The translations under genes were made by a program, and so were the position numbers. The notes under the pieces are model-generated. The model was not told the origin of the DNA. It was given only the letters and a program-made list of their open reading frames with translations, and did no database searches. This document shows positions 26,523 through 34,948 of a stretch of 64,000 nt of DNA, piece by piece. The stretch spans positions 372,001 to 436,000 of the forward strand of contig CAWBKU010000005.1 in the NCBI GenBank assembly GCA_963789535.1, in the 5' to 3' direction. Each line of letters starts with the position of its first letter. Within the stretch, counting starts at the first letter, position 1. The DNA comes from CAVXHQ01 sp963789535. Its GTDB lineage: Bacteria; Pseudomonadota; Alphaproteobacteria; Rhodobacterales; Rhodobacteraceae.

Positions 26523-27325
26523 ACGCGCGCACGGACATCGAAAAGAAGACCCCGCGCACAGACAATGCGCCCGCGCAGATCATCGCGGCGCGCAACCTCG
26601 GCATGACATTCGCGTCCGGCAGCGTCGTCGCCCTCGAGGACGTGAATTTCACGATCCGGCCGGGCGAGTTCGTGTCCCTTATCGGGCCGTCGGGGTGTGG
26701 CAAGTCGACGTTGCTGCGGCTGGTGGCGGGTCTGTTGCAGCGCAGCGGCGGCGACCTTGAGGTGCACGGATCGCCCGCGGGCCGGCCGCGCGAAGAGATC
26801 GGGATGATGTTTCAGAAGCCGACGCTGCTGGCGTGGAAGAATGTGCTCGACAACGTCGTGCTGCCCAACACGCTGACCACCGGCGCCACGGACGCGCACC
26901 GGCGCAAGGCGCTCGAGAGGTTGCGCCTCGTCGGGCTGGAGGGGTTCGAATTCTCCTATCCCAACCAGTTGTCGGGTGGGATGCAGCAGCGCGTGGCGCT
27001 GGCGCGGCTCCTGAATACCGGCGCGGAAATCCTGTTGCTGGACGAGCCGTTCGGCGCGCTGGACGAATTCACCCGCGAGCGTCTGAACGTGGAACTGCTG
27101 CGCATCCAGCGCGACATGAAGGCGACGATCCTCTTTGTGACCCACAACATCCAGGAGGCGGTGTTCCTCGCCGACCGCGTGTTCGTGATGACCCCGCGTC
27201 CGGGCCGCCTGACCGAGATCGTCGACGTCGACCTGCCGCGCCCGCGCGAGATGTCGATCACCAAGACCGAAGCGTTCAACGACCTCGCGTTCAGGGTCCG
27301 CGACATTCTGGGAGCAAGCATTTGA
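26519..27325 (+). CDS. NitT/TauT-type ABC transporter ATP-binding protein
   Basis: 268 residues with a hydrophilic head, Walker A GPSGCGKST, the Q-loop MMFQKPTLLAWKNV, the signature LSGGMQQRVALARLL and Walker B ILLLDEPFGALD. The C-terminal part VFVMTPRPGRLTEIVDVDLP is typical of SsuB/TauB/nitrate-type ATPases. It overlaps the GST gene upstream and the permease downstream. Confidence 0.92.
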   Translation: MNARTDIEKKTPRTDNAPAQIIAARNLGMTFASGSVVALEDVNFTIRPGEFVSLIGPSGCGKSTLLRLVAGLLQRSGGDLEVHGSPAGRPREEIGMMFQKPTLLAWKNVLDNVVLPNTLTTGATDAHRRKALERLRLVGLEGFEFSYPNQLSGGMQQRVALARLLNTGAEILLLDEPFGALDEFTRERLNVELLRIQRDMKATILFVTHNIQEAVFLADRVFVMTPRPGRLTEIVDVDLPRPREMSITKTEAFNDLAFRVRDILGASI

Positions 27326-28197
27326 CCGACGATGTCCCGCCGATTGCCCGGTCCGCGAGTTCCGCCGCGCGGATCCCGTTCTGGGCGCAGCACCTCGCCG
27401 TCTTTGCGGCCTTCATCCTGCTGTGGGAGGCCTCGGTCGTCTTCGGCTGGGTCTCGCCGCTGATCCTGCCGTCGCCGTTCGACGTCGTGGTCGCCTGGTG
27501 GGATCTCTCGATCGTGCGCGGCCTGATCTGGTCGCACTTCTTCGTCACGTTCACCGAAGTCGTCCTCGGCTTTCTAATTGGGGCGACATTCGGGGTCAGC
27601 ATCGCGGTCTTCAGCGTGCTGAGCGAGACGTTCCGCCGCCTTGTGTCGCCCTACATGGTCGCCCTTCAGGTGACACCGCGTATCGCCATCGCTCCGATCA
27701 TCGTGGCGTGGCTCGGGTTCGGGATGGAGCCCAAGATCGCGATTGCCGCGATCATCTGCTTCTTTCCCATCTTCATCAACGCGCTGACCGGGCTGATGCA
27801 GGTGGACGAGGAAAGTCTGGAAATGTTCAAATCCATGCGGGCCAGCCGCTGGCACATCTTTCGCCACCTGCAACTGCCGGGCGCGATGCCGGTGATCATG
27901 GCGGGGTTCAAGACGGGCGTATCGCTCGCCCTGATCGGCGCCATCGTCGGCGAATTCGTTTCGGCCAGCGTAGGTCTCGGCGTTCTCATCCAGCGGTTCA
28001 GCTTTCAGTTGCAACTGCCGCAGGCGTTTGCCTGCCTCATCATGCTGACCGTGATGGGCTTGATCCTCTACGGCATCGCCACCTTTGCCGACCGCCACAT
28101 CGTTTTCTGGCGGCACGAGGATCTCATGACTCGTATCTCGCGCCGGATGCGCGCGCGACACGCCCGCCTTCTGCCTGCCCCTCAGGCGGCAGAATGA
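27322..28197 (+). CDS. NitT/TauT-type ABC transporter permease
   Basis: 291 residues from TTG 27322, which overlaps the ATPase stop and follows GGAG at a suitable distance. Six hydrophobic helices with the coupling motif SMRASRWHIFRHLQLPGAMP (the EAA loop variant) show a BPD_transp_1 permease of the SsuC/TauC class. An upstream extension in the same frame lies inside the ATPase gene and is not credible. Confidence 0.9.
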   Translation: MTDDVPPIARSASSAARIPFWAQHLAVFAAFILLWEASVVFGWVSPLILPSPFDVVVAWWDLSIVRGLIWSHFFVTFTEVVLGFLIGATFGVSIAVFSVLSETFRRLVSPYMVALQVTPRIAIAPIIVAWLGFGMEPKIAIAAIICFFPIFINALTGLMQVDEESLEMFKSMRASRWHIFRHLQLPGAMPVIMAGFKTGVSLALIGAIVGEFVSASVGLGVLIQRFSFQLQLPQAFACLIMLTVMGLILYGIATFADRHIVFWRHEDLMTRISRRMRARHARLLPAPQAAE

Positions 28198-28245
28198 CGA
28201 TGCGGACCGATGCATCCACCACTTCATAACGTTTGGGAGGACAAG

Positions 28246-29280
28246 ATGAACAAGACACTTACCGCGATGACCACGGTTCTCGGCCTTGCCGTCGCCGCGC
28301 CGGCGATGGCACAGGATCTGCGAGAGATCACCGTGCTGACGCCATTGCCGCGCCACACCGCCTGGTATCCACTTCTGGTCGGCGAGGCGTTGGGATACTT
28401 CGAGGACGAGGGGATCACCGTCGAACTCGTCGACGGCGGCGACCTGCCCGCGACCGCGTTCCTCGAGAACGGTCAGGTGCAGATGGCCTCGCTCGACCCT
28501 GCGCAGGCGATCATCGCCAATGAGCGCGGCTTCGACTTCGATGTCGTCTACGAGGTCATGCATGGCGCGGTCGAGGGCATCTACGTCCTCGGTGACAACC
28601 CCGCGACGAGCCTCGCCGATCTGTCGGGGACAACGATCGGTATCGTCGGAGAGAGCGACCGCGGGCTCCTTCTCGCGGCACTCGGCCACGCTGGCCTTAC
28701 GGCGGACGACGTCACCATCGCCGTCCTTGGCGGCAGCGCGCCGATGCTGGCCAATTCGCTCGACACCGGACAGGTGAGCGCGATCGTAGGGGCAATTTCG
28801 GACTTCGTCGCCCTTCGCTCGCAGGGGGTCGAGGTCAAGAATCTGCTGCCCGACGAGATGGGCGACCAGCCGGCGAACAACTTCACCATCCGGGCCGACA
28901 CCATCGGGGGCGACGACGAAGAGATGATCCAGGGCTTCCTGCGGGCCTGGGCCAAGTCGTCCTATGCGGGTCTCGTCGATCTGGATGCTACCCGGGCCAT
29001 CGCGATGGAGGCCGATCCCGAGAACTGGATCGACGAAGACCTTGGCACCATCTTCCTTCAGGCAGCGCAGGATCTGCACCGCCCCGAAGGAGAGGTGTTC
29101 GGCGACCTGCGCACGGAGGTCTGGGCCTCGGTCATCGCAGAGATGGCAGACGTCGGGCTGCTCGAAAACGAGATCTCGCCCGAGGACATCCTGAACGACC
29201 ATTATCTCGAGGCCGCCAACGCCTTTGACCGTGCCGAGGTCGAGGCCGATATCGAAGCGTGGATTGCCGCCAATATGTGA
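28246..29280 (+). CDS. NitT/TauT-type ABC transporter substrate-binding protein (NMT1/THI5-like)
   Basis: 344 residues from ATG 28246 with GGGAGGACAAG upstream. A signal peptide ends at APAMAQ. The mature part has the NMT1/THI5-like opening ITVLTPLPRHTAWYPLLVGE and ALGYFEDEGITVELVDGG, then MASLDPAQAI. Such proteins bind pyrimidines, sulfonates, aromatic acids or nitriles. It is last in the unit and is followed by a strong hairpin terminator at 29289. Confidence 0.9.
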   Translation: MNKTLTAMTTVLGLAVAAPAMAQDLREITVLTPLPRHTAWYPLLVGEALGYFEDEGITVELVDGGDLPATAFLENGQVQMASLDPAQAIIANERGFDFDVVYEVMHGAVEGIYVLGDNPATSLADLSGTTIGIVGESDRGLLLAALGHAGLTADDVTIAVLGGSAPMLANSLDTGQVSAIVGAISDFVALRSQGVEVKNLLPDEMGDQPANNFTIRADTIGGDDEEMIQGFLRAWAKSSYAGLVDLDATRAIAMEADPENWIDEDLGTIFLQAAQDLHRPEGEVFGDLRTEVWASVIAEMADVGLLENEISPEDILNDHYLEAANAFDRAEVEADIEAWIAANM

Positions 29281-29288
29281 CGGCACGA

Positions 29289-29319
29289 GCCGGTCCGACG
29301 TCAGGTCGGACCGGCATTT
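29289..29319 (+). terminator. Rho-independent-type terminator after NitT-type ABC operon
   Basis: Perfect 11-bp stem GCCGGTCCGAC / GTCGGACCGGC with a five-base loop, followed by ATTTT. It begins nine bases after the binding-protein stop codon and separates this operon from the hydrolase at 29371. Confidence 0.8.
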
Positions 29320-29370
29320 TCCGCCGTTCGTCCGGATCGACAGACCTTTTCAGATGGATACTCCTCGCCC

Positions 29371-30480
29371 ATGGCCGAACGCACGCCCCCCCCTTCTGCC
29401 GGTCCGAACGGCGCCGCGACGGTCGACCCCAGGATCGTCTCGGCCGCCGCCCACTGGTCGCACCGGTTCATCTCGAACGGTGTGCCTCTGGCGGACTTTC
29501 AGGATGTGACCGGCACGATCACCCGCTGGGACGACTGGTGCAGCGCCTGGTCGGTCCGCGGCGATGTCCATCGTGCGCTTGGCGACGCCGCGCTCGATGG
29601 CGGTCATCGACTGAGTGCGGGAGAGCACTATTCCACCGCCGCCGTCTGCTATCATTTCGGCAAGTTCCTGTTCGTCCACGACCGCGACCAGATGCGTGCA
29701 GCAGGCACGCGCGCGGTGGATGCGCGGCAGAGGGCGCTGGCGCTTATCGATCCTCCGGGAGAGCGGCTCGAGGTTGCATGGAACGGCCATGTGCTGCCCG
29801 GCATTCTGCGTAAGCCCGCTCGCGTGAGCCGTCCGCCGGTGGTCATCATGGTGATGGGGCTCGACAGCGCCAAGGAAGAGATGGCGACCAACGAGGCGGT
29901 GTTCCTGAACCGGGGTCTCGCCACGTTCAGCTTCGATGGGCCGGGGCAGGGCGAGGCGGAATACGACCTGCCGATCCATCCCGCCTATGAGGAACCGGTC
30001 GCCGCGGTGGTCGATCACCTTGCGCTGCGCACCGATATCGACGGCGACCGCATGGCGGTCTGGGGCGTGAGCCTCGGCGGCTATTACGCGCCGCGCGCCG
30101 CGGCCTTCGTCGACCGCCTTCGGGCCTGCGTCTCGCTGACCGGACCGTTCGATTTCGCCGAGGCTTTCGACCGAGCGCCGCCACTGACACGTCAGGCCTT
30201 CATCGCGCGCAGCTTTGCACCGGACGCCGACGCCGCGCGCGTGGTCGCCGCCCGGATGACCCTCGAGGGCGTCGCCGGGCGAATCCGCTGTCCGATCTAC
30301 ATCGTCGGCGCGGCGCTCGACCGGGTTTTGCCGCCGGACCACGCGGCCCGGCTCGCCGAGTCAACAGGCGATAGAGCCATTCTGAACATTATCGAGGACG
30401 GCACGCACGTTGCCAACAACCGTCCATACAAATATCGCACACAGGTCGGGGACTGGCTCGCCGAGGTGTTGCGTCGCTGA
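29371..30480 (+). CDS. Alpha/beta hydrolase, 2,6-dihydroxypseudooxynicotine hydrolase/FrsA-like
   Basis: 369 residues. An N-terminal helical lid region of about 140 residues precedes the hydrolase core. The core has VVIMVMGLDSAKEE at the oxyanion side, FSFDGPGQGEAEYDLP, the nucleophile elbow GVSLGG, an acid near the C-terminal third (GAALDRVLPP) and the His in EDGTHVANN. This layout is that of the dihydroxypseudooxynicotine hydrolase family, which cleaves a C-C bond next to a carbonyl in nicotine breakdown; relatives act on other substrates. Its own promoter must lie in the short gap after the terminator at 29289. Confidence 0.82.
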   Translation: MAERTPPPSAGPNGAATVDPRIVSAAAHWSHRFISNGVPLADFQDVTGTITRWDDWCSAWSVRGDVHRALGDAALDGGHRLSAGEHYSTAAVCYHFGKFLFVHDRDQMRAAGTRAVDARQRALALIDPPGERLEVAWNGHVLPGILRKPARVSRPPVVIMVMGLDSAKEEMATNEAVFLNRGLATFSFDGPGQGEAEYDLPIHPAYEEPVAAVVDHLALRTDIDGDRMAVWGVSLGGYYAPRAAAFVDRLRACVSLTGPFDFAEAFDRAPPLTRQAFIARSFAPDADAARVVAARMTLEGVAGRIRCPIYIVGAALDRVLPPDHAARLAESTGDRAILNIIEDGTHVANNRPYKYRTQVGDWLAEVLRR

Positions 30481-30519
30481 TCCGGACCCAGAAACAACTC
30501 ACAGACCAAGGAGCCGCCC

Positions 30520-31818
30520 ATGTCACGCGCCCTCACCCCGAATATCCTGACGCCGCAGGACCTGGAGCCGAACTGGACGTGGGAGGGGCGCCTGCCCGCC
30601 TGGGGCCACACCTCTGTCGATTTCGAGCGTCGGGTGGACCACGACCGGTTGCGGCGGTACCGCCTCGCGCGGACGCATCAGGCGCTGAAGGCGTCCGATT
30701 GCGGGACGCTGCTGCTCTTCGACGTGAACAACATCCGCTATGTCAGTGCGACGAAGATCGGCGAGTGGGAGCGGGACAAGATGTGCCGCTTTGCCCTGCT
30801 GACCGGGGACGACGCGCCCTATGTCTGGGACTTCGGCTCTGCCGCGGTGCACCACAAGAAATACGCCGACTGGCTGATCCCCGATCACTGCCGCGCCGGC
30901 GTGGTGGGGATGCGCGGCACGATCCCGCCGAGTTTCGGCCTGATGAAAAAATATGCCGAGGAGATCGCGGGCCTGATCGAGGACGCGGGCATGAAGGGGA
31001 TGCCGGTCGGCGTCGACTATGCCGAGACGGCGATGTTCCATGCCTTGCAGGAGGCGGGCCTGAATATAGTCGATGGTCAGCAGATCATGCTGAGCGCACG
31101 CGAGATCAAGAACTGGGACGAGATCCAGTTGCTGACGCAGGCCGCGTCCATGGTCGATGGCGTCTATCACATGATCTACGAAGAGCTGAAACCCGGCATC
31201 CGCGAGAACGACATCGTCGCGATGTCCAACAAGATGCTCTACGAGATGGGCAGCGACGACGTCGAGGCGATCAATGCCATTTCGGGCGAGCGCTGCAATC
31301 CGCATCCGCACAATTTCACCGACCGCTACTTCCGTCCCGGCGATCAGGCGTTCTTTGACATTCTCCAGTCATATCAGGGTTATCGGACCTGCTATTACCG
31401 CACGTTCAACATCGGCCGTGCCACACCCGCGCAGAACGACGCCTATGTGAAGGCGCGCGAGTGGATCGACGCCTCCATTGCGCTCATCAAGCCGGGGGTG
31501 AGCACGGATACGGTCGCCAAAGTCTGGCCCACCGCCGAATCGCTGGGCTTTCCCGATGAACTGTCGGCTTTCGGGCTGCAATTCGGCCACGGCCTCGGCC
31601 TCGCGCTGCACGAACGCCCGATCATCAGCCGCGCGGTCAGCCTCGAGAACCCGATGGAGATCAAGACCGGCATGGTCTTTGCGCTCGAGACCTACTGCCC
31701 TGCCGCCGACGGCTATTCCGCGGCGCGGATCGAGGAAGAGGTGGTGGTTACGGATACCGGATGCGAGGTGATCTCGCTGTTCCCGGCAGAGGAACTGCCG
31801 ATCGCCAACCGGTATTGA
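30520..31818 (+). CDS. M24-family (aminopeptidase P/creatinase-fold) protein with altered metal site
   Basis: 432 residues, starting after CCAAGGAGCC. The N-terminal creatinase-like domain is followed by a pita-bread catalytic domain. Of the five metal ligands of M24 peptidases, Asp280 (FFDILQSYQGY), the His of FGHGLGLALHE, the Glu of FALETYCP and the Glu of IEEEVVV are present, but the second Asp is Cys291 (RTCYYRTF). Creatinase, a metal-free member of this fold, also has a non-ligand residue there. The protein may therefore be a hydrolase of a C-N or related bond and not a peptidase. It precedes the TPP-dependent dehydrogenase genes on the same strand. Confidence 0.83.
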   Translation: MSRALTPNILTPQDLEPNWTWEGRLPAWGHTSVDFERRVDHDRLRRYRLARTHQALKASDCGTLLLFDVNNIRYVSATKIGEWERDKMCRFALLTGDDAPYVWDFGSAAVHHKKYADWLIPDHCRAGVVGMRGTIPPSFGLMKKYAEEIAGLIEDAGMKGMPVGVDYAETAMFHALQEAGLNIVDGQQIMLSAREIKNWDEIQLLTQAASMVDGVYHMIYEELKPGIRENDIVAMSNKMLYEMGSDDVEAINAISGERCNPHPHNFTDRYFRPGDQAFFDILQSYQGYRTCYYRTFNIGRATPAQNDAYVKAREWIDASIALIKPGVSTDTVAKVWPTAESLGFPDELSAFGLQFGHGLGLALHERPIISRAVSLENPMEIKTGMVFALETYCPAADGYSAARIEEEVVVTDTGCEVISLFPAEELPIANRY

Positions 31819-31883
31819 GCGGGGCCGCCGGGGGAGCCTCCGGCGGGGATACTTGAAGCCAGAAGAACGGAAAGGCGTGCGCC

Positions 31884-32876
31884 ATGTCCAAGACGTCGAA
31901 CACCGAGAGTTATCTACAGATATATCGCCAGATGGTGCGGATTCGCGCTTTCGAGGATCAGGCGAACCAGCTCTACCTGTCCGCCAAGATGCCCGGTCTG
32001 ACGCATATGTATTCCGGACAGGAGGCGGTGGCCGTCGGCATCTGCGAGGCGCTGCGGACCACCGACAAGATCACCTCGACGCACCGCGGTCACGGGCATT
32101 GCGTCGCCAAGGGCGCCGACTTCAAGCGGATGTTCTGCGAACTTCTGGGCAAGGAGGAGGGCTATTGCCGGGGCAAGGGCGGGTCGATGCACATCGCCGA
32201 TCAGTCGAACGGAAACCTCGGCGCCAACGCCATCGTCGGCGGCTCGATGGGCATTGCCACCGGCTCGGCGCTGTCGGCCAAGCGGCTGGGGCGGGACGAC
32301 GTCACGGTCTGCTTCTTCGGTGACGGTGCGACGGCGCAAGGGCTGATGTACGAGGTGATGAACATGGCGGCGCTGTGGAAGCTGCCGGTGATCTATGCCT
32401 GCGAGAACAACGGTTACTCCGAATATACCAAGACGGAAGAGATCGCTGCGGGCAGCATCACCGCGCGGGCCGAGGCGTTCGGGATCGAGGCGTTCGGGGT
32501 AGACGGTCAGGATGTGCTGGCCGTCAACGAACTGGCGGCCAAGTTGGTCGAACGCTGCCGCAAGGGCGAGGGGCCGTTCTTCGTCGAACTCGAGACCTAT
32601 CGCTATCACGGGCACCACGTCGGCGACATCAACCGCGAATATTACCGCACCAAGGACGAAGAGAAGTCCTGGCACGCGGACCGCGACCCGATCACCAACT
32701 TCGGCAAGTGGTTGATGGATCAGGGCGTGGCGAGCGCCGACGATCTGGCGGATATCGGTGAGGGCGTGAAGGCAGACGCCGAGGAGGCCGTGAAATACGC
32801 GCTCGACGCCGACTACCCGGACGCTTCCGAGGTCGACATGCACGTCTTTACCGACGTGCGCCACGCGCTCGCCTGA
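31884..32876 (+). CDS. 2-oxo acid/acetoin dehydrogenase complex E1, alpha subunit
   Basis: 330 residues of a thiamine diphosphate-dependent E1 alpha chain (PdhA/AcoA type). The TPP motif is GDGATAQGLMYEVMNMAALW to ENNGYSEYT, and the phosphate-binding GKGGSMHIAD and THRGHGHCVAKG segments are present. It forms the heterotetrameric E1 with the next gene. Substrate could be a 2-oxo acid or a diketone; in pathways like this it would convert a 2-oxo product to an acyl-CoA. Confidence 0.9.
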   Translation: MSKTSNTESYLQIYRQMVRIRAFEDQANQLYLSAKMPGLTHMYSGQEAVAVGICEALRTTDKITSTHRGHGHCVAKGADFKRMFCELLGKEEGYCRGKGGSMHIADQSNGNLGANAIVGGSMGIATGSALSAKRLGRDDVTVCFFGDGATAQGLMYEVMNMAALWKLPVIYACENNGYSEYTKTEEIAAGSITARAEAFGIEAFGVDGQDVLAVNELAAKLVERCRKGEGPFFVELETYRYHGHHVGDINREYYRTKDEEKSWHADRDPITNFGKWLMDQGVASADDLADIGEGVKADAEEAVKYALDADYPDASEVDMHVFTDVRHALA

Positions 32877-32888
32877 GGGGAGAACGAC

Positions 32889-33884
32889 ATGCGACAGATC
32901 ACGCTATCCAAGGCTGTCAACGAGGCCATCGCCGAGGAGATGCGGCGCGACGACACCGTGTTCCTGATCGGCGAAGATGTGGCCGAGGCAGGCACGCCGT
33001 TCAAGATCACCGCCGGATTGGTCGAGGAATTCGGCACCGACCGTGTCATCGACACGCCGATTGCCGAACCGGGGTTCATGGGCATCGCGGTGGGTGCGGC
33101 GATGACCGGCTCTCGCCCGATCGTGGATCTCATGTTCGGCGATTTCCTGTTCCTCGTCATGGACCAGCTCTGCAATCAGGCGGCCAAGACGCACTATATG
33201 TCGGGCGGCAAGCTGTCGGTGCCGCTGGTCTTGCGCACCAACATGGGGGCGACGCGACGCTCGGCGGCGCAGCACAGCCAGTCGCTGCATGCGCTGGTGG
33301 CACATATTCCGGGCCTGAAGGTGGCGATGCCGTCTAGCGCTTACGAGGCCAAGGGCCTGCTCAAGACCGCGATCCGGGACGACAACCCGGTCGTGATCTT
33401 CGAGGACAAGCTGATGTATCAGGACAAGGCGGACGTGCCGGAGGAGGAATACCTCATCCCCTTCGGCGTCGCGAACGTGAAGCGCAAGGGCACCGACATC
33501 ACCTTCGTCGGCACCTCGTCGATGGTGCAGGTGGCCGAGAAGGCCGCGGAGATTCTGGCGAAAGAAGGCATCGAGGCCGAGGTGATCGATCCGCGGACCA
33601 TCGTGCCGCTGGACATGGCGACGATCAACGCCTCGGTCCGCAAGACGAGCCGCTGCATCGTCATCGACGAAGGCCACCAGAGCTTCGGTGTCACCTCTGA
33701 AATTGCGGCGCGGATCATGGAGCAATCGTTTTACCACCTCGACGGGCCGGTGATCCGCATGGGTGCGATGGATGTGCCGATCCCGTTCTCACCCGCGCTC
33801 GAGGATTTAACCGTTCCGACGCCCGAACGGGTCGCCGACGTTGCCCGCAGGCTGATGAAGGGGGCCATGCACGATGCCGCATGA
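32889..33884 (+). CDS. 2-oxo acid/acetoin dehydrogenase complex E1, beta subunit
   Basis: 331 residues, 12 bp after E1 alpha. Typical E1 beta motifs are present: FLIGEDVAEAGTPFKITAGL, DTPIAEPGFMGIAVGAAMTG, and VIDPRTIVPLD, with the C-terminal transketolase domain. It overlaps the E2-like gene by 11 bases. Confidence 0.92.
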   Translation: MRQITLSKAVNEAIAEEMRRDDTVFLIGEDVAEAGTPFKITAGLVEEFGTDRVIDTPIAEPGFMGIAVGAAMTGSRPIVDLMFGDFLFLVMDQLCNQAAKTHYMSGGKLSVPLVLRTNMGATRRSAAQHSQSLHALVAHIPGLKVAMPSSAYEAKGLLKTAIRDDNPVVIFEDKLMYQDKADVPEEEYLIPFGVANVKRKGTDITFVGTSSMVQVAEKAAEILAKEGIEAEVIDPRTIVPLDMATINASVRKTSRCIVIDEGHQSFGVTSEIAARIMEQSFYHLDGPVIRMGAMDVPIPFSPALEDLTVPTPERVADVARRLMKGAMHDAA

Positions 33885-34935
33885 GGTCATCATGCCCGCT
33901 CTCGGCATGACGCAGGACACCGGCAAGCTCGTGGCTTGGATGAAACAACCGGGCGATGCCGTTGCCGTTGGCGACGTGCTGTTCGAGGTCGAGACGGACA
34001 AATCCGTGGCCGAGGTCGAGGCGCAACAGGACGGGTTCCTGACGGATGTGAGTGCGGCCGACGGCGAGGACGTGCCCGTGGGGCAGGTCATCGCGATGAT
34101 ATCGGAAACGGCCGAAGACGGTGCGGCCCCCGCTGCAAAATCGGTCGCCCCCGGCGGCAAGGCAGAGCCCGCGCTCGAGCGCGACGCAAGACCGGCGTCC
34201 GCCCCCGGCCCCGAACCGCGCGCGGCGGCCCCCCGGCCCCCGACGCCGGTCCCGAATTCTGCCCCCGCGACCGGCGCCCGAATCCTCGCGTCTCCCAAGG
34301 CACGCCGTCTGGCCGCTGAGGATGGCCTCGACCTCGCCCGTCTGGCGCAGGCGGGTCATCCACAGCCCTACCACGTCACCGATCTGGAGGTGCTGCGAAC
34401 ACTGCCCACCGGTCGCAATTCGCCGGACCCCATGGCGGCGACAGGCACGCAAGTTATCGCGCCGCAGTCGCTCGCCTGCCAGATCGCCGCGCGCGTCCCG
34501 CGATCCGGGGTATCCGACTTCCTCGACTGGATGGATCGTGACGGCGGCGTCGTTCTGCCACCCGCGCACCTTTTCGTCAGCTTTGCCGCGCGGACGCTGC
34601 GCGCCGCCACGGGGGTCGACGGGCCGCTGACCGTCGCGCTCGTGCCACTGAGCGGGGCCTCGGCCACCTACGCGGACCCTGACCGGTGCCGCCTGTCGGC
34701 CCTGCGAGAGACCGACGCGGTCCCGGACCTCACCGTCCGCGACCTCACGGCCAGCCGCCTCACCGGCTTGCGGCTGACGGCGACCGGCACGCCGACCCTG
34801 TCGATCGCCGAGGTGGGCGACGACTATACCCTCACCCTCGACTTCACCGACGCGCAACTGCCCGAGGACCGCGCCATTGCGATGATGAAAAATCTGGCCA
34901 ATCGCCTCGCCACCCCGCTGCTCTCCGTGCTCTGA
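33874..34935 (+). CDS. E2-like lipoyl protein with degenerate acyltransferase domain
   Basis: 353 residues. Residues 1-78 are a lipoyl domain with the lipoylated Lys at 43 (VETDKSVAEVEA). A Pro/Ala-rich linker leads to a peripheral-subunit-binding domain from about 137 (ILASPKARRLAAEDGLDLAR). The remaining 180 residues align loosely with the E2 acyltransferase fold but are about 40 residues short, and the catalytic HxxxDG near the C-terminus is absent: the region reads FTDAQLPEDRAIA. It can probably accept acyl groups on lipoate and bind E1/E3, but not form acyl-CoA in the usual way. No E3 gene is in the cluster. Confidence 0.85.
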   Translation: MPHEVIMPALGMTQDTGKLVAWMKQPGDAVAVGDVLFEVETDKSVAEVEAQQDGFLTDVSAADGEDVPVGQVIAMISETAEDGAAPAAKSVAPGGKAEPALERDARPASAPGPEPRAAAPRPPTPVPNSAPATGARILASPKARRLAAEDGLDLARLAQAGHPQPYHVTDLEVLRTLPTGRNSPDPMAATGTQVIAPQSLACQIAARVPRSGVSDFLDWMDRDGGVVLPPAHLFVSFAARTLRAATGVDGPLTVALVPLSGASATYADPDRCRLSALRETDAVPDLTVRDLTASRLTGLRLTATGTPTLSIAEVGDDYTLTLDFTDAQLPEDRAIAMMKNLANRLATPLLSVL

Positions 34936-34948
34936 AGGACCCTCTCCC

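Noticed and set aside
30520..31818. DMSP lyase DddP, a Roseobacter M24-fold enzyme
   Set aside because: The DddP Asp-x-Asp and later Asp ligands are not present and the N-terminal sequence does not match; it shares only the fold.
31825..31846. Terminator between the M24-like gene and E1 alpha
   Set aside because: CCGCCGG/CCGGCGG can pair with an eight-base loop, but no T-run follows and the genes are 65 bases apart on the same strand; read-through is as likely.
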